64,000 nt of DNA from Saposhnikovia divaricata. Taxonomy: Eukaryota; Streptophyta; Magnoliopsida; Apiales; Apiaceae. The stretch spans positions 11,584,001-11,648,000 of the forward strand of contig CM071595.1 of assembly GCA_036435485.1 (NCBI GenBank). The letters are read 5' to 3'. Under the pieces are notes generated by a model that saw nothing but the letters and a program-made list of their open reading frames with translations, made no database searches and had not been told where the DNA came from. Positions 11,304 through 22,917 of the stretch are shown in pieces. Each line of letters starts with the position of its first letter. Position 1 is the first letter of the stretch. The position numbers were made by a program, and so were the translations under genes.

Positions 11304-13285
11304 TGTTGGTGTGATATTTTGATGATGAATACAAATGGTGCATTGCAATACTTCATGTGTATTTATCTAATCTTGTTTTGCATGAAGTATTGATCAATGA
11401 TTAAGGGAAAGCTTTTAGCTCATCACATATTGGTATATAATCATCAAAAAGGGGGAGATTGTAACCCTAGTGTATTTTGATGTTATATACAACAAGCTGA
11501 TTGCTTATCTTGTACTAGCTTCACTATATCTAGCTTACAATTATATGATTGAATCACTTGATATATTATTCGCATATATATGTGTTTGGTATGCATAAGT
11601 ATATTATCAGGTAACTTGGTTGGTGATATGGAAATGCAAAGGTATAAAGTCATCTATCTGTTCAGCTCACCAGAACCAAAACAGCAAGCTGATATGAACT
11701 CACCAGAACGAAAACAGCAAGCTGACATGAACTCGCTAGAACCAAAACAGCAAGCTGATTCGGACTTGGCGGAACCAAACAGCAAGCTGACATGAACTTG
11801 CTATGTTATTTCTATATGTACTAACTTGGTTTTGCAGGGTTGTCTAGCTTACTGATTGTATAATCAGTCTATCTAACAGCAAACCAAAGTTGAGATACAG
11901 TGACAATTTGGCAAGCCAGTTGCACACGGTCAATACGCAAACAGCAAGCTGTTTGATATAAAACATCATGTTATTTCTGTATTGTGCTAACTTGGTTGTG
12001 CAGTGTATTGTGCTAACTTGGTTTTGCAGGGTATTATAGCTTAACCAGATTGTCTCAAACAACAAGCCAAATGCATGGACAATCAGCATACCAGTTTCAC
12101 AAACAGCAAGCTGATTGTGTCTGGAAGAATTAAAGAATTATTCGGATATTTAAAGAGCATGAAGTGGGAATAATGTTAGAAACGTGTACGGGCCCTCTGA
12201 ATGTTATTTAACATGCCAACACTCATATTCTATACATATTGGGAGACAAACATATTCCTTGGGTTAAATTAAGAAAAGTAAAGTTCTACTTTTCATTAAT
12301 TTAATGACACACCATACCTCCACTTTAAACAAACACATGACTCTCATGATGGGCACTTTTATCTCCATACACGTTCTTCTCCTTCACCATCAGTTGAGAG
12401 ACAAAGTTTCATTCCAATGCTTAAACAAAGATATCATCTCTAACGGTTCATTTTTATACCGTTGGAAATTCTCTTCAAAGGATGAACTTTCAAGTTTCTT
12501 GCTTTCCTTTTTAAGGACTGATAATCTTCAGTTCTTAAGAACCCTGAACAGTGCAGAAACAAGAAGCTACACACAACTACAAAGCTTACATTGCAAAATC
12601 CTTCTAAACCTTTTAAACCCATATATACACGCTCATATATATTCAGAGGGGTTCATAGGTTGAGTTGTAATTGGTTTAAATCTTTGTATTGTTCAAGTTG
12701 TATTGAATAGTTGCTGTACAAGGTTGGCTTAAGGTTTGGGTGGGTTGAACTTGACTAGAGAAGTGTACTTGGGAAGTATTGCTTAGAGAGTTAGTTCTAG
12801 CACAGAAAAACAGCAAGCCATTTGTAAGCAACTGGGTATTTTAGTTGCTGGACAGATTGGTTAGGGAACAAGGGTTTGGTGAACGTTGCTAGAGAAGTAT
12901 ACTTGGGAAGTATAGCTTAGAGAGCAGGTTCAGAAACAGGTGTTCAGCAAGCCATTTGTCAGTAGCTAAGAAAAGGGGAGATATATTGTTGTATCTTGTA
13001 ATTGGATTATCTTTGATCAATAATATATTCTCTTACCAAGTTTGGTAAGGGACCAGGACGTAGACCATAGGGGATTAGGGGTCGAACATGGCTAAAAGAT
13101 TGTGTGTCTCTGTTACTTACTGTTTATATTCTTTCTGCATTGCATTTTAGATACAAACAGCGTGCTGTTTGTGAACTGTGTTATTACAAACAGCAAGCTG
13201 TTTTCAGTTATTTTCAAAACAGTTCATAAATTCACATTAATAACCATAAACACCTATTCACCCCCCCTCTAGGTGTTGTTTTTCA
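11304..13285 (+). repeat. Element 1 5' LTR
   Basis: Begins TGTTGGTGTGAT and ends GTTGTTTTTCA, followed two bases later by the primer site. It holds an internal copy of the purine tract (11446-11459), a 33-bp tandem array (11666-11796), at least a dozen CAGCAAGC-type words, and a duplicated segment of about 120 bp with a GTATACTTGGGAAGTAT-like core (12764 and 12895). Near 12230-12300 is a TATA-poor stretch; no clear TATA box was chosen. Differences from the 3' LTR were seen near 11374, 12753, 13086 and 13094. Confidence 0.93.
11666..11796 (+). repeat. 33-bp tandem array in the 5' LTR (copy in 3' LTR at 15877-16007)
   Basis: Four adjacent units start at 11666, 11699, 11732 and 11765. Each contains AAACAGCAAGCTGA. 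Because 33 is a multiple of three, the array is open in one frame and reads as repeats of KQQAD within a 71-codon ORF (11580-11795). That ORF is more likely a by-product of the repeats than a gene. Confidence 0.85.
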
Positions 13286-13287
13286 AT

Positions 13288-13299
13288 TGGTATCAGAGC
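13288..13299 (+). promoter_or_regulatory. Element 1 primer-binding site (initiator Met tRNA)
   Basis: TGGTATCAGAGC lies 2 bp after the 5' LTR end. It is complementary to the 3' end of plant initiator Met tRNA and would prime minus-strand cDNA synthesis. Confidence 0.93.
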
Positions 13300-13341
13300 T
13301 TTGGTGTACTAACATTTCTGTAACAGGAAAGTACAGATCCT

Positions 13342-14451
13342 ATGGCACACATTTATGAAGATGGAGAATCATCAAACATGCCACCACTTCTCGTTGGTAC
13401 AGAAAATTATGATTTATGGAGACTAAGGATGAAGATGATTCTGATCAGAAATCCACTTGAATGGTTGGTTGTTCAAGATGGTCCATTTACCTTTTTGGAT
13501 GAAAACGGCAAGCCAAAATATGTTGATGATCTTACCGGGGAAGAATTGATAAAAGCAAGCTATAATGGAAATGCTAAGTATACACTAATTTGTGGTCTTT
13601 CAGATTCAGATTATGACAAGGTCTCTACGTGCATCACAGCAAAGGAAATATGGGATACCTTAGAAATGCATTATCAAGCTACAATATGTGTCAATCCAAA
13701 ACAGCAAGCTGATTGTCACAAACAGCAAGCTGCCTCAAGTGACACAAATAAATCTAAGGCACTCCTTACAAGGAATGATGATGAGGAATCAGCTTCTAAT
13801 GATGACTCAAGTGATGACATGGTCGACCTAGCTTTTGTTGGTATTGATGATGAAGGATCCATAAGAGAAGAAAATGTGGATAGTGATTATTCAAATTCGG
13901 ATGATGCAAGTGAGGTAAACTCAATTAACTCTGATTTACCTTCTACTTCTACCATGCTAGATGAACTAACCATGCATATGTCAAGTAATGTATCTATCAT
14001 TAAGTTCATGGAATTGAAAAATAAAAATAATGAGCTTGAAAAGAAGAATACTCATTTGAAGAAAATCATTTCTGATTTAATGGTTGAAAAGGCTCCTGAA
14101 ATCAACCATGATGATCTTATTGCTGATTTAAAGGAGAAACTCATTCAATTCGAGGAAGTTAATAAATTAATTATACAAAGGAATGAGGTTCTTATGAAAG
14201 AACTCAGGGATTTGAGGTCAAAGATTAAAGCTAGAGATGAGTGTATAGAAACATACAAGATTAAGGAATCTAGCCAAGCCGAGTCTTCAAAATCTACGGA
14301 GAAGAGAAAACAGCAAGCTGAATGTGCAGACAAACAGCATGCCATTCTTATCAAACAGCAAGCTGAACTGATCTCTCTCCTGGAAAAAGAATTCAAGGAT
14401 CTTAAAAAAAAAAGGAAAAAAAAGGGGCAGAAGACACACTCAAAGCGTTGA
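13342..14451 (+). CDS. gag-like protein of element 1
   Basis: A 369-codon ORF starting 43 bp after the primer site. N-terminal residues 15-45 (PPLLVGTENYDLWRLRMKMI) match the DUF4219/UBN2 retrotransposon gag type, and KEIWDTLEMHY at about residues 105-115 is the start of the UBN2 domain. The rest of UBN2 and the CCHC knuckle, present in element 2, are missing. Instead a KQQAD-containing segment joins directly to the acidic serine-rich region (SASNDDSSDDMVDLAFVGIDDE) and a long coiled coil (about residues 210-365). KQQA words recur near residues 120, 325 and 340. The ORF ends inside an A-rich run near 14404-14425; after a frame change the coding sense resumes (LKALMGKQRFTFDKQGLGYH). Gag normally forms particles and packages RNA. 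Confidence 0.75.
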   Translation: MAHIYEDGESSNMPPLLVGTENYDLWRLRMKMILIRNPLEWLVVQDGPFTFLDENGKPKYVDDLTGEELIKASYNGNAKYTLICGLSDSDYDKVSTCITAKEIWDTLEMHYQATICVNPKQQADCHKQQAASSDTNKSKALLTRNDDEESASNDDSSDDMVDLAFVGIDDEGSIREENVDSDYSNSDDASEVNSINSDLPSTSTMLDELTMHMSSNVSIIKFMELKNKNNELEKKNTHLKKIISDLMVEKAPEINHDDLIADLKEKLIQFEEVNKLIIQRNEVLMKELRDLRSKIKARDECIETYKIKESSQAESSKSTEKRKQQAECADKQHAILIKQQAELISLLEKEFKDLKKKRKKKGQKTHSKR

Positions 14452-14788
14452 TGGGCAAACAAAGATTTACTTTTGACAAGCAAGGACTTGGATATCATCA
14501 AGCCAACTGAAATAAAGCTCCACACAAGTACAAAGGAGAGTTCAAGCTGATATCAACAAGTTTTCTGAGAAAACAGCTTACCAGTATGGAACCTGGATGC
14601 AAACAGCTTACCAGTATGGAACTTGGACGAAAACAGCTTACCATAATGATTTTGGCAGCACACAAAGAGCAAAGATTTCAGCACCAAAAGTGGTACAAAA
14701 ATGGGTAAATAAATCTGATTTAAATTTTATCTATGTGCTAGCAACTAACCATGCAGGAATCAAGCAAGTATGGATGCCAAAATGTTGA
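14426..14788 (+). pseudogene. gag C-terminal remainder of element 1, out of frame
   Basis: After the A-run the frame changes and gag-like sense resumes to about 14510. It appears again in the ORF 14597-14788, which ends NHAGIKQVWMPKC. The equivalent tail in element N gag is GSKQVWILK, and in element 2 GGSNKIWVLK, so this is the true gag C-terminus. Three near copies of AAACAGCTTACCAGTATGGA lie at 14570-14640. After this tail there is no protease: the DNA goes straight into non-coding sequence. Confidence 0.6.
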
Positions 14789-15500
14789 GTTTTTGTGCAA
14801 CAAAAGGTCCCTAAAAACAGCAAGCTAAGTGCAAAAGTTTGGTACTTTAGCTTACTTTTTTAGTATTATTTGCATGCTAAATTAATATGCTATTCCACTA
14901 TAGATTCCAATAATTTTTTTTTTTGTGTAATTCACTTGCATGCAAGTTATTATTTACGTGTGTATGCATACATATTGTTAATTCTTTCGTATGCAATTTA
15001 TTGAGTAAATGTGTACTCGTGCATTATGTGGTACTTCATAATCCATGCTTATATTGAATATGGTACGTGATTACCCTTTTTAATGATTAAGGGGGAGAGA
15101 TTTTAGGAGGTTAACTCTTAAGGAGGTTATGTGTTTGGGATTTTATTTGATATAAATCCTTATGTGCTTAACTGTATATCATGATGTTAAATCAATGATG
15201 CATAGGTTGAGGGGGAGTATGTACTCCTAAAAATATATGTTGGTAATCATCAAAAAGGGGGAGATTGCTATGTTAGCTTATTTGATTTTGATGATTACAT
15301 ATATTTTGGAATATTATATGTGTTATATGTTGGTTTTATCAATTATATGATTTATGCAGGGATGAGTCGTGGTTATATCTTATTGCATATGATGAATTCT
15401 GCTAACCTGATTATATGCTGAGATATTATGTTAATCAGGGGGAGCATTGTTTTAGGGGGAGCAACATAGTCTCTCCGATGTATTCTAGTATGTCATCATC
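14789..15500 (+). other. Element 1 3' untranslated region
   Basis: Non-coding interior between the gag tail and the purine tract. It contains an extra purine-tract cassette AAAAAGGGGGAGATTG at 15252-15267 and several other G-runs (GAGGGGGAGTATG, TCAGGGGGAGC, TAGGGGGAGC). Its last part resembles 23340-23520 of element 2. Confidence 0.6.
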
Positions 15501-15514
15501 AAAAAGGGGGAGAT
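15501..15514 (+). promoter_or_regulatory. Element 1 polypurine tract
   Basis: AAAAAGGGGGAGAT lies immediately before the TG of the 3' LTR. It would prime plus-strand synthesis. The same word occurs 156 bp further on, inside the LTR (15657-15670). Confidence 0.9.
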
Positions 15515-17496
15515 TGTTGGTGTGATATTTTGATGATGAATACAAATGGTGCATTGCAATACTTCATGTGTATTTATCTAATCTTGTTTTGCAGGAAGTA
15601 TTGATCAATGATTAAGGGAAAGCTTTTAGCTCATCACATATTGGTATATAATCATCAAAAAGGGGGAGATTGTAACCCTAGTGTATTTTGATGTTATATA
15701 CAACAAGCTGATTGCTTATCTTGTACTAGCTTCACTATATCTAGCTTACAATTATATGATTGAATCACTTGATATATTATTCGCATATATATGTGTTTGG
15801 TATGCATAAGTATATTATCAGGTAACTTGGTTGGTGATATGGAAATGCAAAGGTATAAAGTCATCTATCTGTTCAGCTCACCAGAACCAAAACAGCAAGC
15901 TGATATGAACTCACCAGAACGAAAACAGCAAGCTGACATGAACTCGCTAGAACCAAAACAGCAAGCTGATTCGGACTTGGCGGAACCAAACAGCAAGCTG
16001 ACATGAACTTGCTATGTTATTTCTATATGTACTAACTTGGTTTTGCAGGGTTGTCTAGCTTACTGATTGTATAATCAGTCTATCTAACAGCAAACCAAAG
16101 TTGAGATACAGTGACAATTTGGCAAGCCAGTTGCACACGGTCAATACGCAAACAGCAAGCTGTTTGATATAAAACATCATGTTATTTCTGTATTGTGCTA
16201 ACTTGGTTGTGCAGTGTATTGTGCTAACTTGGTTTTGCAGGGTATTATAGCTTAACCAGATTGTCTCAAACAACAAGCCAAATGCATGGACAATCAGCAT
16301 ACCAGTTTCACAAACAGCAAGCTGATTGTGTCTGGAAGAATTAAAGAATTATTCGGATATTTAAAGAGCATGAAGTGGGAATAATGTTAGAAACGTGTAC
16401 GGGCCCTCTGAATGTTATTTAACATGCCAACACTCATATTCTATACATATTGGGAGACAAACATATTCCTTGGGTTAAATTAAGAAAAGTAAAGTTCTAC
16501 TTTTCATTAATTTAATGACACACCATACCTCCACTTTAAACAAACACATGACTCTCATGATGGGCACTTTTATCTCCATACACGTTCTTCTCCTTCACCA
16601 TCAGTTGAGAGACAAAGTTTCATTCCAATGCTTAAACAAAGATATCATCTCTAACGGTTCATTTTTATACCGTTGGAAATTCTCTTCAAAGGATGAACTT
16701 TCAAGTTTCTTGCTTTCCTTTTTAAGGACTGATAATCTTCAGTTCTTAAGAACCCTGAACAGTGCAGAAACAAGAAGCTACACACAACTACAAAGCTTAC
16801 ATTGCAAAATCCTTCTAAACCTTTTAAACCCATATATACACGCTCATATATATTCAGAGGGGTTCATAGGTTGAGTTGTAATTGGTTTAAATCTTTGTAT
16901 TGTTCAAGTTGTATTGAATAGTTGCTGTACAAGGTTGGCTTAAGGTTTGGGTGGGTTGAACTAGACTAGAGAAGTGTACTTGGGAAGTATTGCTTAGAGA
17001 GTTAGTTCTAGCACAGAAAAACAGCAAGCCATTTGTAAGCAACTGGGTATTTTAGTTGCTGGACAGATTGGTTAGGGAACAAGGGTTTGGTGAACGTTGC
17101 TAGAGAAGTATACTTGGGAAGTATAGCTTAGAGAGCAGGTTCAGAAACAGGTGTTCAGCAAGCCATTTGTCAGTAGCTAAGAAAAGGGGAGATATATTGT
17201 TGTATCTTGTAATTGGATTATCTTTGATCAATAATATATTCTCTTACCAAGTTTGGTAAGGGACCAGGACGTAGACCATAGGGGATTAGGGGTCGAACCT
17301 GGCTAGAAGATTGTGTGTCTCTGTTACTTACTGTTTATATTCTTTCTGCATTGCATTTTAGATACAAACAGCGTGCTGTTTGTGAACTGTGTTATTACAA
17401 ACAGCAAGCTGTTTTCAGTTATTTTCAAAACAGTTCATAAATTCACATTAATAACCATAAACACCTATTCACCCCCCCTCTAGGTGTTGTTTTTCA
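15515..17496 (+). repeat. Element 1 3' LTR
   Basis: Same 1982-bp length and nearly the same sequence as the 5' LTR, ending TTCA before the target duplication TCATG at 17497-17501. Confidence 0.93.
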
Positions 17497-17501
17497 TCAT
17501 G

Positions 17502-17865
17502 GTCTCACTTAGGTTCAAAGCCTTCAAATCCAACCTAAGCTGCTCTTCCCATGACCTAACAATCATTTGAATTAGTTGTGATTATAAAAAAAAAAAAAAA
17601 AAGAGGAAAACATTAAGTGGATGGGAGCTAAAAATTGTTTAAATTTAGTTTTTAGTTGAAGATTATAATCAAAATAAAGTTAAGTGCTATTACAGTTAAT
17701 ACTAGGAAAATATAGATTCGAAGTCATTTAGTAAAGAAAACATAATACAAATCACACTTTTGATAAATAATGTTCGACACATCTATTTTTACATTATGTT
17801 CGATTTGTAGGAAGTTACACATGTAAAAATGAGTTACTGTATAAATTCTCTAGATTTGTAATCTT
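17502..17865. other. Intergenic stretch, right flank of element 1
   Basis: No gene seen. A run of 16-17 A lies near 17587-17603. Otherwise AT-rich spacer between element 1 and the fold-back element. Confidence 0.4.
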
Positions 17866-18898
17866 GGGGTGGTATTGTATTAAAACTTTTAAAGACTTTT
17901 AATGATTTTAAAAGTCATGGGGTATTCAATTCTAACATTTAAAGAGTCTTTAAAAGTATGGCTTTATTCAATTAAGACTTTTAAGAAGCATTTAAAAGTA
18001 GGGCGGTATTGAATTTAGACATTTATTGACTCTTTATAAGTATCGTGTTATTCAAAAAGTCAATAACTTTTAATGTGAATAACTTTTAATGACTTTTAAC
18101 AAAAATTATAACTATATCCCTTGAAAAAAAAGTCATGAGCTTTTTGATAAAATTTGACATGACTTCTAATAATTCTATAAAAATCATCTTGAATAATATT
18201 GTTTCATTTACTGTCAATAAATTTTTTTAAATTTCCTGTCGCTTTTCTTCTCTTTCTTCCTCTTCTTCCATCCCTCTTCTTGGTTTTCAATTTCCACATT
18301 TATATTCATTTTAGTAAACAATATTATTGAGGGTGCGATCTTCTGCAACTTTGTAAAACTAGATCATTGTAAAACTAGATCATAACACACAAAGTAAAAT
18401 AAGAATTTATCAAACATTATAATAATTCATGGGCTTTCAAAAATATTGTGCTTGCAAAAATTCACATAAAACAATAAAATAGTTTTGTATCATAAAAATA
18501 TTGTTGGCTAATGACATAGCTATGCATCATAATTAGCTATGAATAGTGACAAATATATAATTCTATAAAAATATGCAATGAATATTCAATTTAATAAGAA
18601 ATATACCTTGTACTTAATTTTTTGGTGGCCGGATTAATCAGAGAACACACGATGGAAATTGGATTGCAGTGAAAAAAGGTAGGCTAATATATGATCTTTG
18701 TAGTTAGTCTGGTAAACACAAAATCTATCAAAAAGTTTATGAAAGTTTTTAGAAGCCATTCCATTAGGAGTCATCAAAAGTATTTCGAAATTTTGGTGAC
18801 TCAACAAGAATCATTAAGAGTCATTAAAAATCTATAAAATCCATAAAAATCATTACCCCAATAATTGTCATTAAAAGTCATAATACAATACCAGCCCC
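17866..18898. mobile_element. Fold-back / MITE-like element with GGGG-TGGTATTGTATT termini
   Basis: The left end GGGGTGGTATTGTATTA and the reverse complement of the right end GGGGCTGGTATTGTATTA match apart from one inserted base. The similarity continues inward through ACTTTTAATGA-type words, which recur in both orientations in the outer 200-250 bp. The centre has no coding region. No target duplication was found, so the superfamily is not assigned. Confidence 0.6.
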
Positions 18899-19132
18899 GT
18901 AGAGAAAGAATATATAATGATACAGTTGATTTCATTTAAAGTAATATTGTTTGGATTGAAAAAAGCATCACTTTAGAAAGATTATCACATAAAAAAGTTT
19001 TAGATTTTTATATTTTCAAATAATTAAAATTAAAATTTTATCAATTATATATACAATATCCTTAATTTATATGAATTTCTAGAATCTATATTATTCTATT
19101 TATAGAACTTCACACCTACAAATTAAAAAATC

Positions 19133-19192
<60 letters not shown>

Positions 19193-19544
19193 CATAAATA
19201 TAACATGTCAGCAACTAATGAAGAACGATTCAAATGATGGTGAAAGGTGTAAAAATTATTAAAAATGAAAATCTAGTATATATAAATATTACAATATATT
19301 TTTCATATTCATCATTTATATAAAAATGTCTATTTAATTGAAAATATCATTTAGCACGGAAATTGGGATCGGAATTTAATATTATAATTTTTTTTAGAAA
19401 ATATTAATTATTATAATAGAGTGATTATTAAATTTTAACACTAACACGATTTTAATATGGCATTTTCTATCGATTTCGAATGATTTATTAATTTTGAAGA
19501 GTCCTACTGTATTTAATAGGTTTAGCCTTGCTAAACATGATTTG
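18899..19544. other. AT-rich spacer with TA microsatellite
   Basis: No gene seen. Contains the (TA)n run at 19137-19190 and otherwise AT-rich spacer up to the element 2 LTR. Confidence 0.4.
19137..19190. repeat. (TA)n microsatellite
   Basis: About 27 uninterrupted TA units. Confidence 0.97.
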
Positions 19545-20797
19545 TGTTACCCTAGTGTGTTTTGATGTTATATACACCAAGCTGATAATTTATCTTTGTA
19601 CTAGTCTTACTATATTTCACCTTGCTAAATTCCATATTTATTATATGATCAACAAGCTGTTATAAGTTTTACAGGATAATAGCAGTCAGACTTACAGGTC
19701 AATTTCAGCAAGCTGTTTTGACTCACCTTATGCATTTCAGCAAGCTCTTTTCACACATCCTGGATATAATAAAAAATCTGTCAAGTGCGGAAATCATGCA
19801 GAAAATCTCAGATTCTTTATAGGATATATTCTGTTAAGATTCATATATTATAAACGGTATAATATATATCCTAGAGCTCTTCTAAATCATTTCGAAAACC
19901 TCTCCTTAATTGTAGGAGTTGATAATCAATCAAAGATTTTTTTCAAAATAACTTCTTTACATATATACATATACTCGATTGTTGGAGCTTTATTACAAAA
20001 CGTTTTTCTCTCCTCCAACAGACGTATTTTGCTGCATATCACGATAAGTATCGTAACAAATTAAACGTGAAATATGGAGGATTAAGACCGTTGTAATTTG
20101 AACGTTACTTGAACGTTGTATGTAGGTTATAAATAGAGTTGTTCATAGCTTTTCAAAATACTGATTTGAGAACACACATACAACTCACAAAACTTATTGA
20201 AAACCTTTCTCTTTGATTCTCTCGAGCTCTAAGATATATTCATATTCGTTTATACATATAGAGAATCCGTAGTTTGAGTTGTAACTCTTTTCATTCGATT
20301 TGTATTGTGCAAGTTGTAAGATTTAGTTGCTGGATAGTTGGCTAAGCGAATTAGGGTTCTAGGATCTAGTGCAAGAGAAGATTGTACTTGGGAAGTATAG
20401 TTCTAAGAGAGCGGGGATCTGGAACATCAATTCAGCAAGCCATTATCAGCAGCTGAGAAAAAGGGAGATATATTATTGTATCTTGTAACTGGTTTATTTC
20501 TTTGATCAATAATATATTCTCTTACCAAGTTGGTAAAGGACCAGGACGTAGACCATAGGGGATTAGGGGATCGAACCTGGCTAAAATTCTTGTGTGTTCT
20601 TTATTGCTTACTGTTTTATAATTATGTTCTGCATTGCATATTTACATTACAGCAAGCCATTTTTATCTGTGTAAGCAAATCAGTAAGTCGATTCTTTCTG
20701 GCACGCAGACTGTTTGAATAACAGTCAGCCCTTATATTCGGTAAATCTAAAAGTATTTATTGAAAGCCATAACACATACTCTAGGTGTGTAATTTCA
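19545..20797 (+). repeat. Element 2 5' LTR
   Basis: Begins TGTTACCCTAGTG and ends GTGTAATTTCA, 1253 bp. The start corresponds to position 11460 inside the element 1 LTR, 156 bp in. It carries CAGCAAGC words near 19707, 19739 and 20433, and ends with the same GGACCAGGACGTAGACCATA block as element 1. Confidence 0.88.
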
Positions 20798-20799
20798 TT

Positions 20800-20811
20800 T
20801 GGTATCAGATC
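20800..20811 (+). promoter_or_regulatory. Element 2 primer-binding site
   Basis: TGGTATCAGATC differs by one base from the initiator-Met-tRNA primer site (TGGTATCAGAGC) and lies 2 bp after the LTR. Confidence 0.8.
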
Positions 20812-20855
20812 TTTGGTATATTAATCTTTCTGTAACCGGAAAAGTATCAATCGAT

Positions 20856-22917
20856 ATGGTTGAAGATTACCCTCTCGGTTCATCTAATCACTGTGCTCCT
20901 TTGCTGCTCGCTACTGAAAATTATAATTGGTGGAAAGATCGTATGAAGATGCACCTGTCAAAGGAACCACTAGAATAAAGAGTTTTCAATAAAGGTCCAT
21001 ATATATTTCTTGACAAAGATGGCAAGCCGAAAGATATTAATGATCTTACTGATGCAGAATTGATCAAGGAAAGCTACAATACCAGGGCAATGAATACTAT
21101 CATGACTGGTCTCTCCGCAAGTGAAAGTGATAAGGTCTCCTCATGCAAATCCGCAAAAGAGATGTGGGACACATTTGAACTTTATCTTGAAGGTTCAAAA
21201 TCTCTTAAGAAGGTTAAACTCAGTACATTGATGAATGAATTTGGAAGTTTCATTGTCAAGGAAGATGAGACTATCAGGCAAAGTCAAGCAAGATTTCAGA
21301 AAACTATGAATGGTCTCTAACTACTTGGGAAAACAATACCTCAAGCCGAAATAAACATGTAGATTTTGAGTGCAGTTCCATGGACTTATTCACCTATGGT
21401 AACGGCTCAAATTGACACTATGGATACCTTGTCTGTATTCGATGTACTTGAACATTTTGAAGCAAAATTTAATGTTAGCCAAACCAGTTCCTCTCAAGCT
21501 CCAATTGCAAAGATGAAGAATTTAGCTCTTCATTCGATAAACAGCAAGCTGGAATATGAAGCAGAGTCATAATCAGAATCAGATGAGGACTTAGCTCATA
21601 TCTCAAGGAAAATCAAAAGGCTCACTGAAAAGAAGAATTAAATGGGGAAAGCTAAATGGAAATATTCAGACAACAGGAAAGAATCCAAGGAACCTAAGGA
21701 AGAAACTTGTTATGAATGTGGCAAAAAGGGACACTACCGAAGAGATTGTACAAATTGAAGAACAAGTCAAAGCAGCAAGCTGGATTCAAGGATAAAAGGA
21801 AATCAAAGATGACTTGGAGTGATGATTCTACCTCTGAAAAGGACTCAAGTGATGATATGGTGAACTTAGCACTTGTTGGGATTGATGATGAATCTGTCCA
21901 AGAAAATTATAAGGAAATCAATTCTAAGACTGATTCCGAAGAGGATCAAAGTGAGGTAAATTCTTTTAATAATTATGTATCCTCAGATGATACTTTGTTA
22001 GATTCACTAACCATGCAGGAACCCAATACTGTAACCATGGAAGAGTATATGGCACTAAAAGCTGAATCTGAAATCAGCAAGCTATCTGAAAAGAATTCAT
22101 TTATGTCTAAAATGATTCAAGAATTGATGCCAAGGATGGAAGAATGGGATACAACTTCATTAAACAGGGCTACAGAGATCAAGGAGCTAAATTCCAAGAA
22201 TAGTCAATTAGAGGCTATTAACGAATTACAAGAAAAGAGAAATAACACCTTGACTGAGGAACTCAAAGAGCGGATGAAGGAACTCAAGGAGTTGAGATCA
22301 GATGTTAAAATGAAAGATAAAGCATTAGAATCATTCAAATTGAAGGAATCTATTCGAGCTGAATCCTCTAAAACATCTGAAATAGCATCTCAGCAAGCTG
22401 AAATAATCAATCAGCAAGCTGAAACAATCACTGCCTTGTAAAAGGAAGTCAATGATCTAAAGCAGGGTATGGGAACATTTATTCAAAGAGAAGACAGCTT
22501 GAAGACAATGATGAAGAAGGTAAATGTTCCTTTAGTCAGAGAAGGAGTTGTCATGAACTTCAATAAAAAGGATAAAGCTCTAAAGTGTGATGGAAGACAT
22601 GGCATACCTTACGATTATGCTATGCCCTGGGGCATCTAGAAAGGAATTGTAAAGTTCAAATTGGTCAGAGAGATTATCAAGCTGGAACAAGGCAGAAAAT
22701 AACTTACCAGAATGGAACAGTCAGACATAGGTCAGCTTACCAGAAAGCAGATGACAGAAGACAATCAGCTTACTATTATCAGTATGGCAGAACACAAAGT
22801 ACCAGAAATCAAGCACCAAAAGTGATACAACAGTGGATCAAGAAATCTGATCTACATGTTCTTTATGTTCTATCAACAAACCATGGTGGATCCAACAAAA
22901 TTTGGGTACTCAAGTAG
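20856..22917 (+). pseudogene. gag of element 2, degenerate
   Basis: From ATG 20856 the frame gives APLLLATENYNWWKDRMKMH (DUF4219-type), a stop, then KEMWDTFELYLEGSK and a complete UBN2-type domain (21060-21320), another stop, the 21366-21572 segment, the zinc knuckle CYECGKKGHYRRDC near 21707-21750, and after a frameshift an acidic region (SSDDMVNLALVGIDDE) with a coiled coil (21760-22441). The tail reaches GGSNKIWVLK and a TAG at 22915-22917. It has at least five stops and several shifts. It keeps the UBN2 and zinc knuckle that element 1 lacks, so it shows what element 1 lost. KQQA/SQQA words are present near 21770 and 22390-22420. Confidence 0.8.

Larger units (their letters stand above)
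11304..17496 (+). mobile_element. Element 1: gag-only LTR retrotransposon (copia type, non-autonomous), young
   Basis: Two 1982-bp LTRs (11304-13285 and 15515-17496) start TGTTGG and end TTCA. They are flanked by the 5-bp target duplication TCATG (11299-11303 and 17497-17501). A primer site matching initiator Met tRNA follows the 5' LTR, and a purine tract AAAAAGGGGGAGAT precedes the 3' LTR. The 2229-bp interior holds only gag-like coding sequence; protease, integrase, reverse transcriptase and RNase H are absent. I counted only about four differences between the LTRs, so insertion was recent. Movement would depend on an autonomous copia relative. Confidence 0.92.

Noticed and set aside
11666..11796. 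Regular 33-bp repeats that might suggest a CRISPR array
   Set aside because: Units are directly adjacent with no unique spacers, lie within a plant LTR and are copied in the other LTR. This is a tandem repeat.
12304..12663. 119-codon ORF in the 5' LTR, repeated at 16515-16874
   Set aside because: Identical in both LTRs because the LTRs are copies. No domain, no relation to gag or pol, and it is absent from element 2. Treated as LTR sequence.
13288..13299. tRNA-like sequence TGGTATCAGAGC, also at 20800, 36179, 60500 and 62067
   Set aside because: These are primer-binding sites next to LTR ends; no tRNA cloverleaf surrounds them. No tRNA or rRNA gene was found in the window.
17866..18898. Assignment of the GGGG-TGGTATTGTATT element to PIF/Harbinger or hAT
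   Set aside because: No 3-bp or 8-bp target duplication could be found at the defined ends, so only fold-back structure is claimed.
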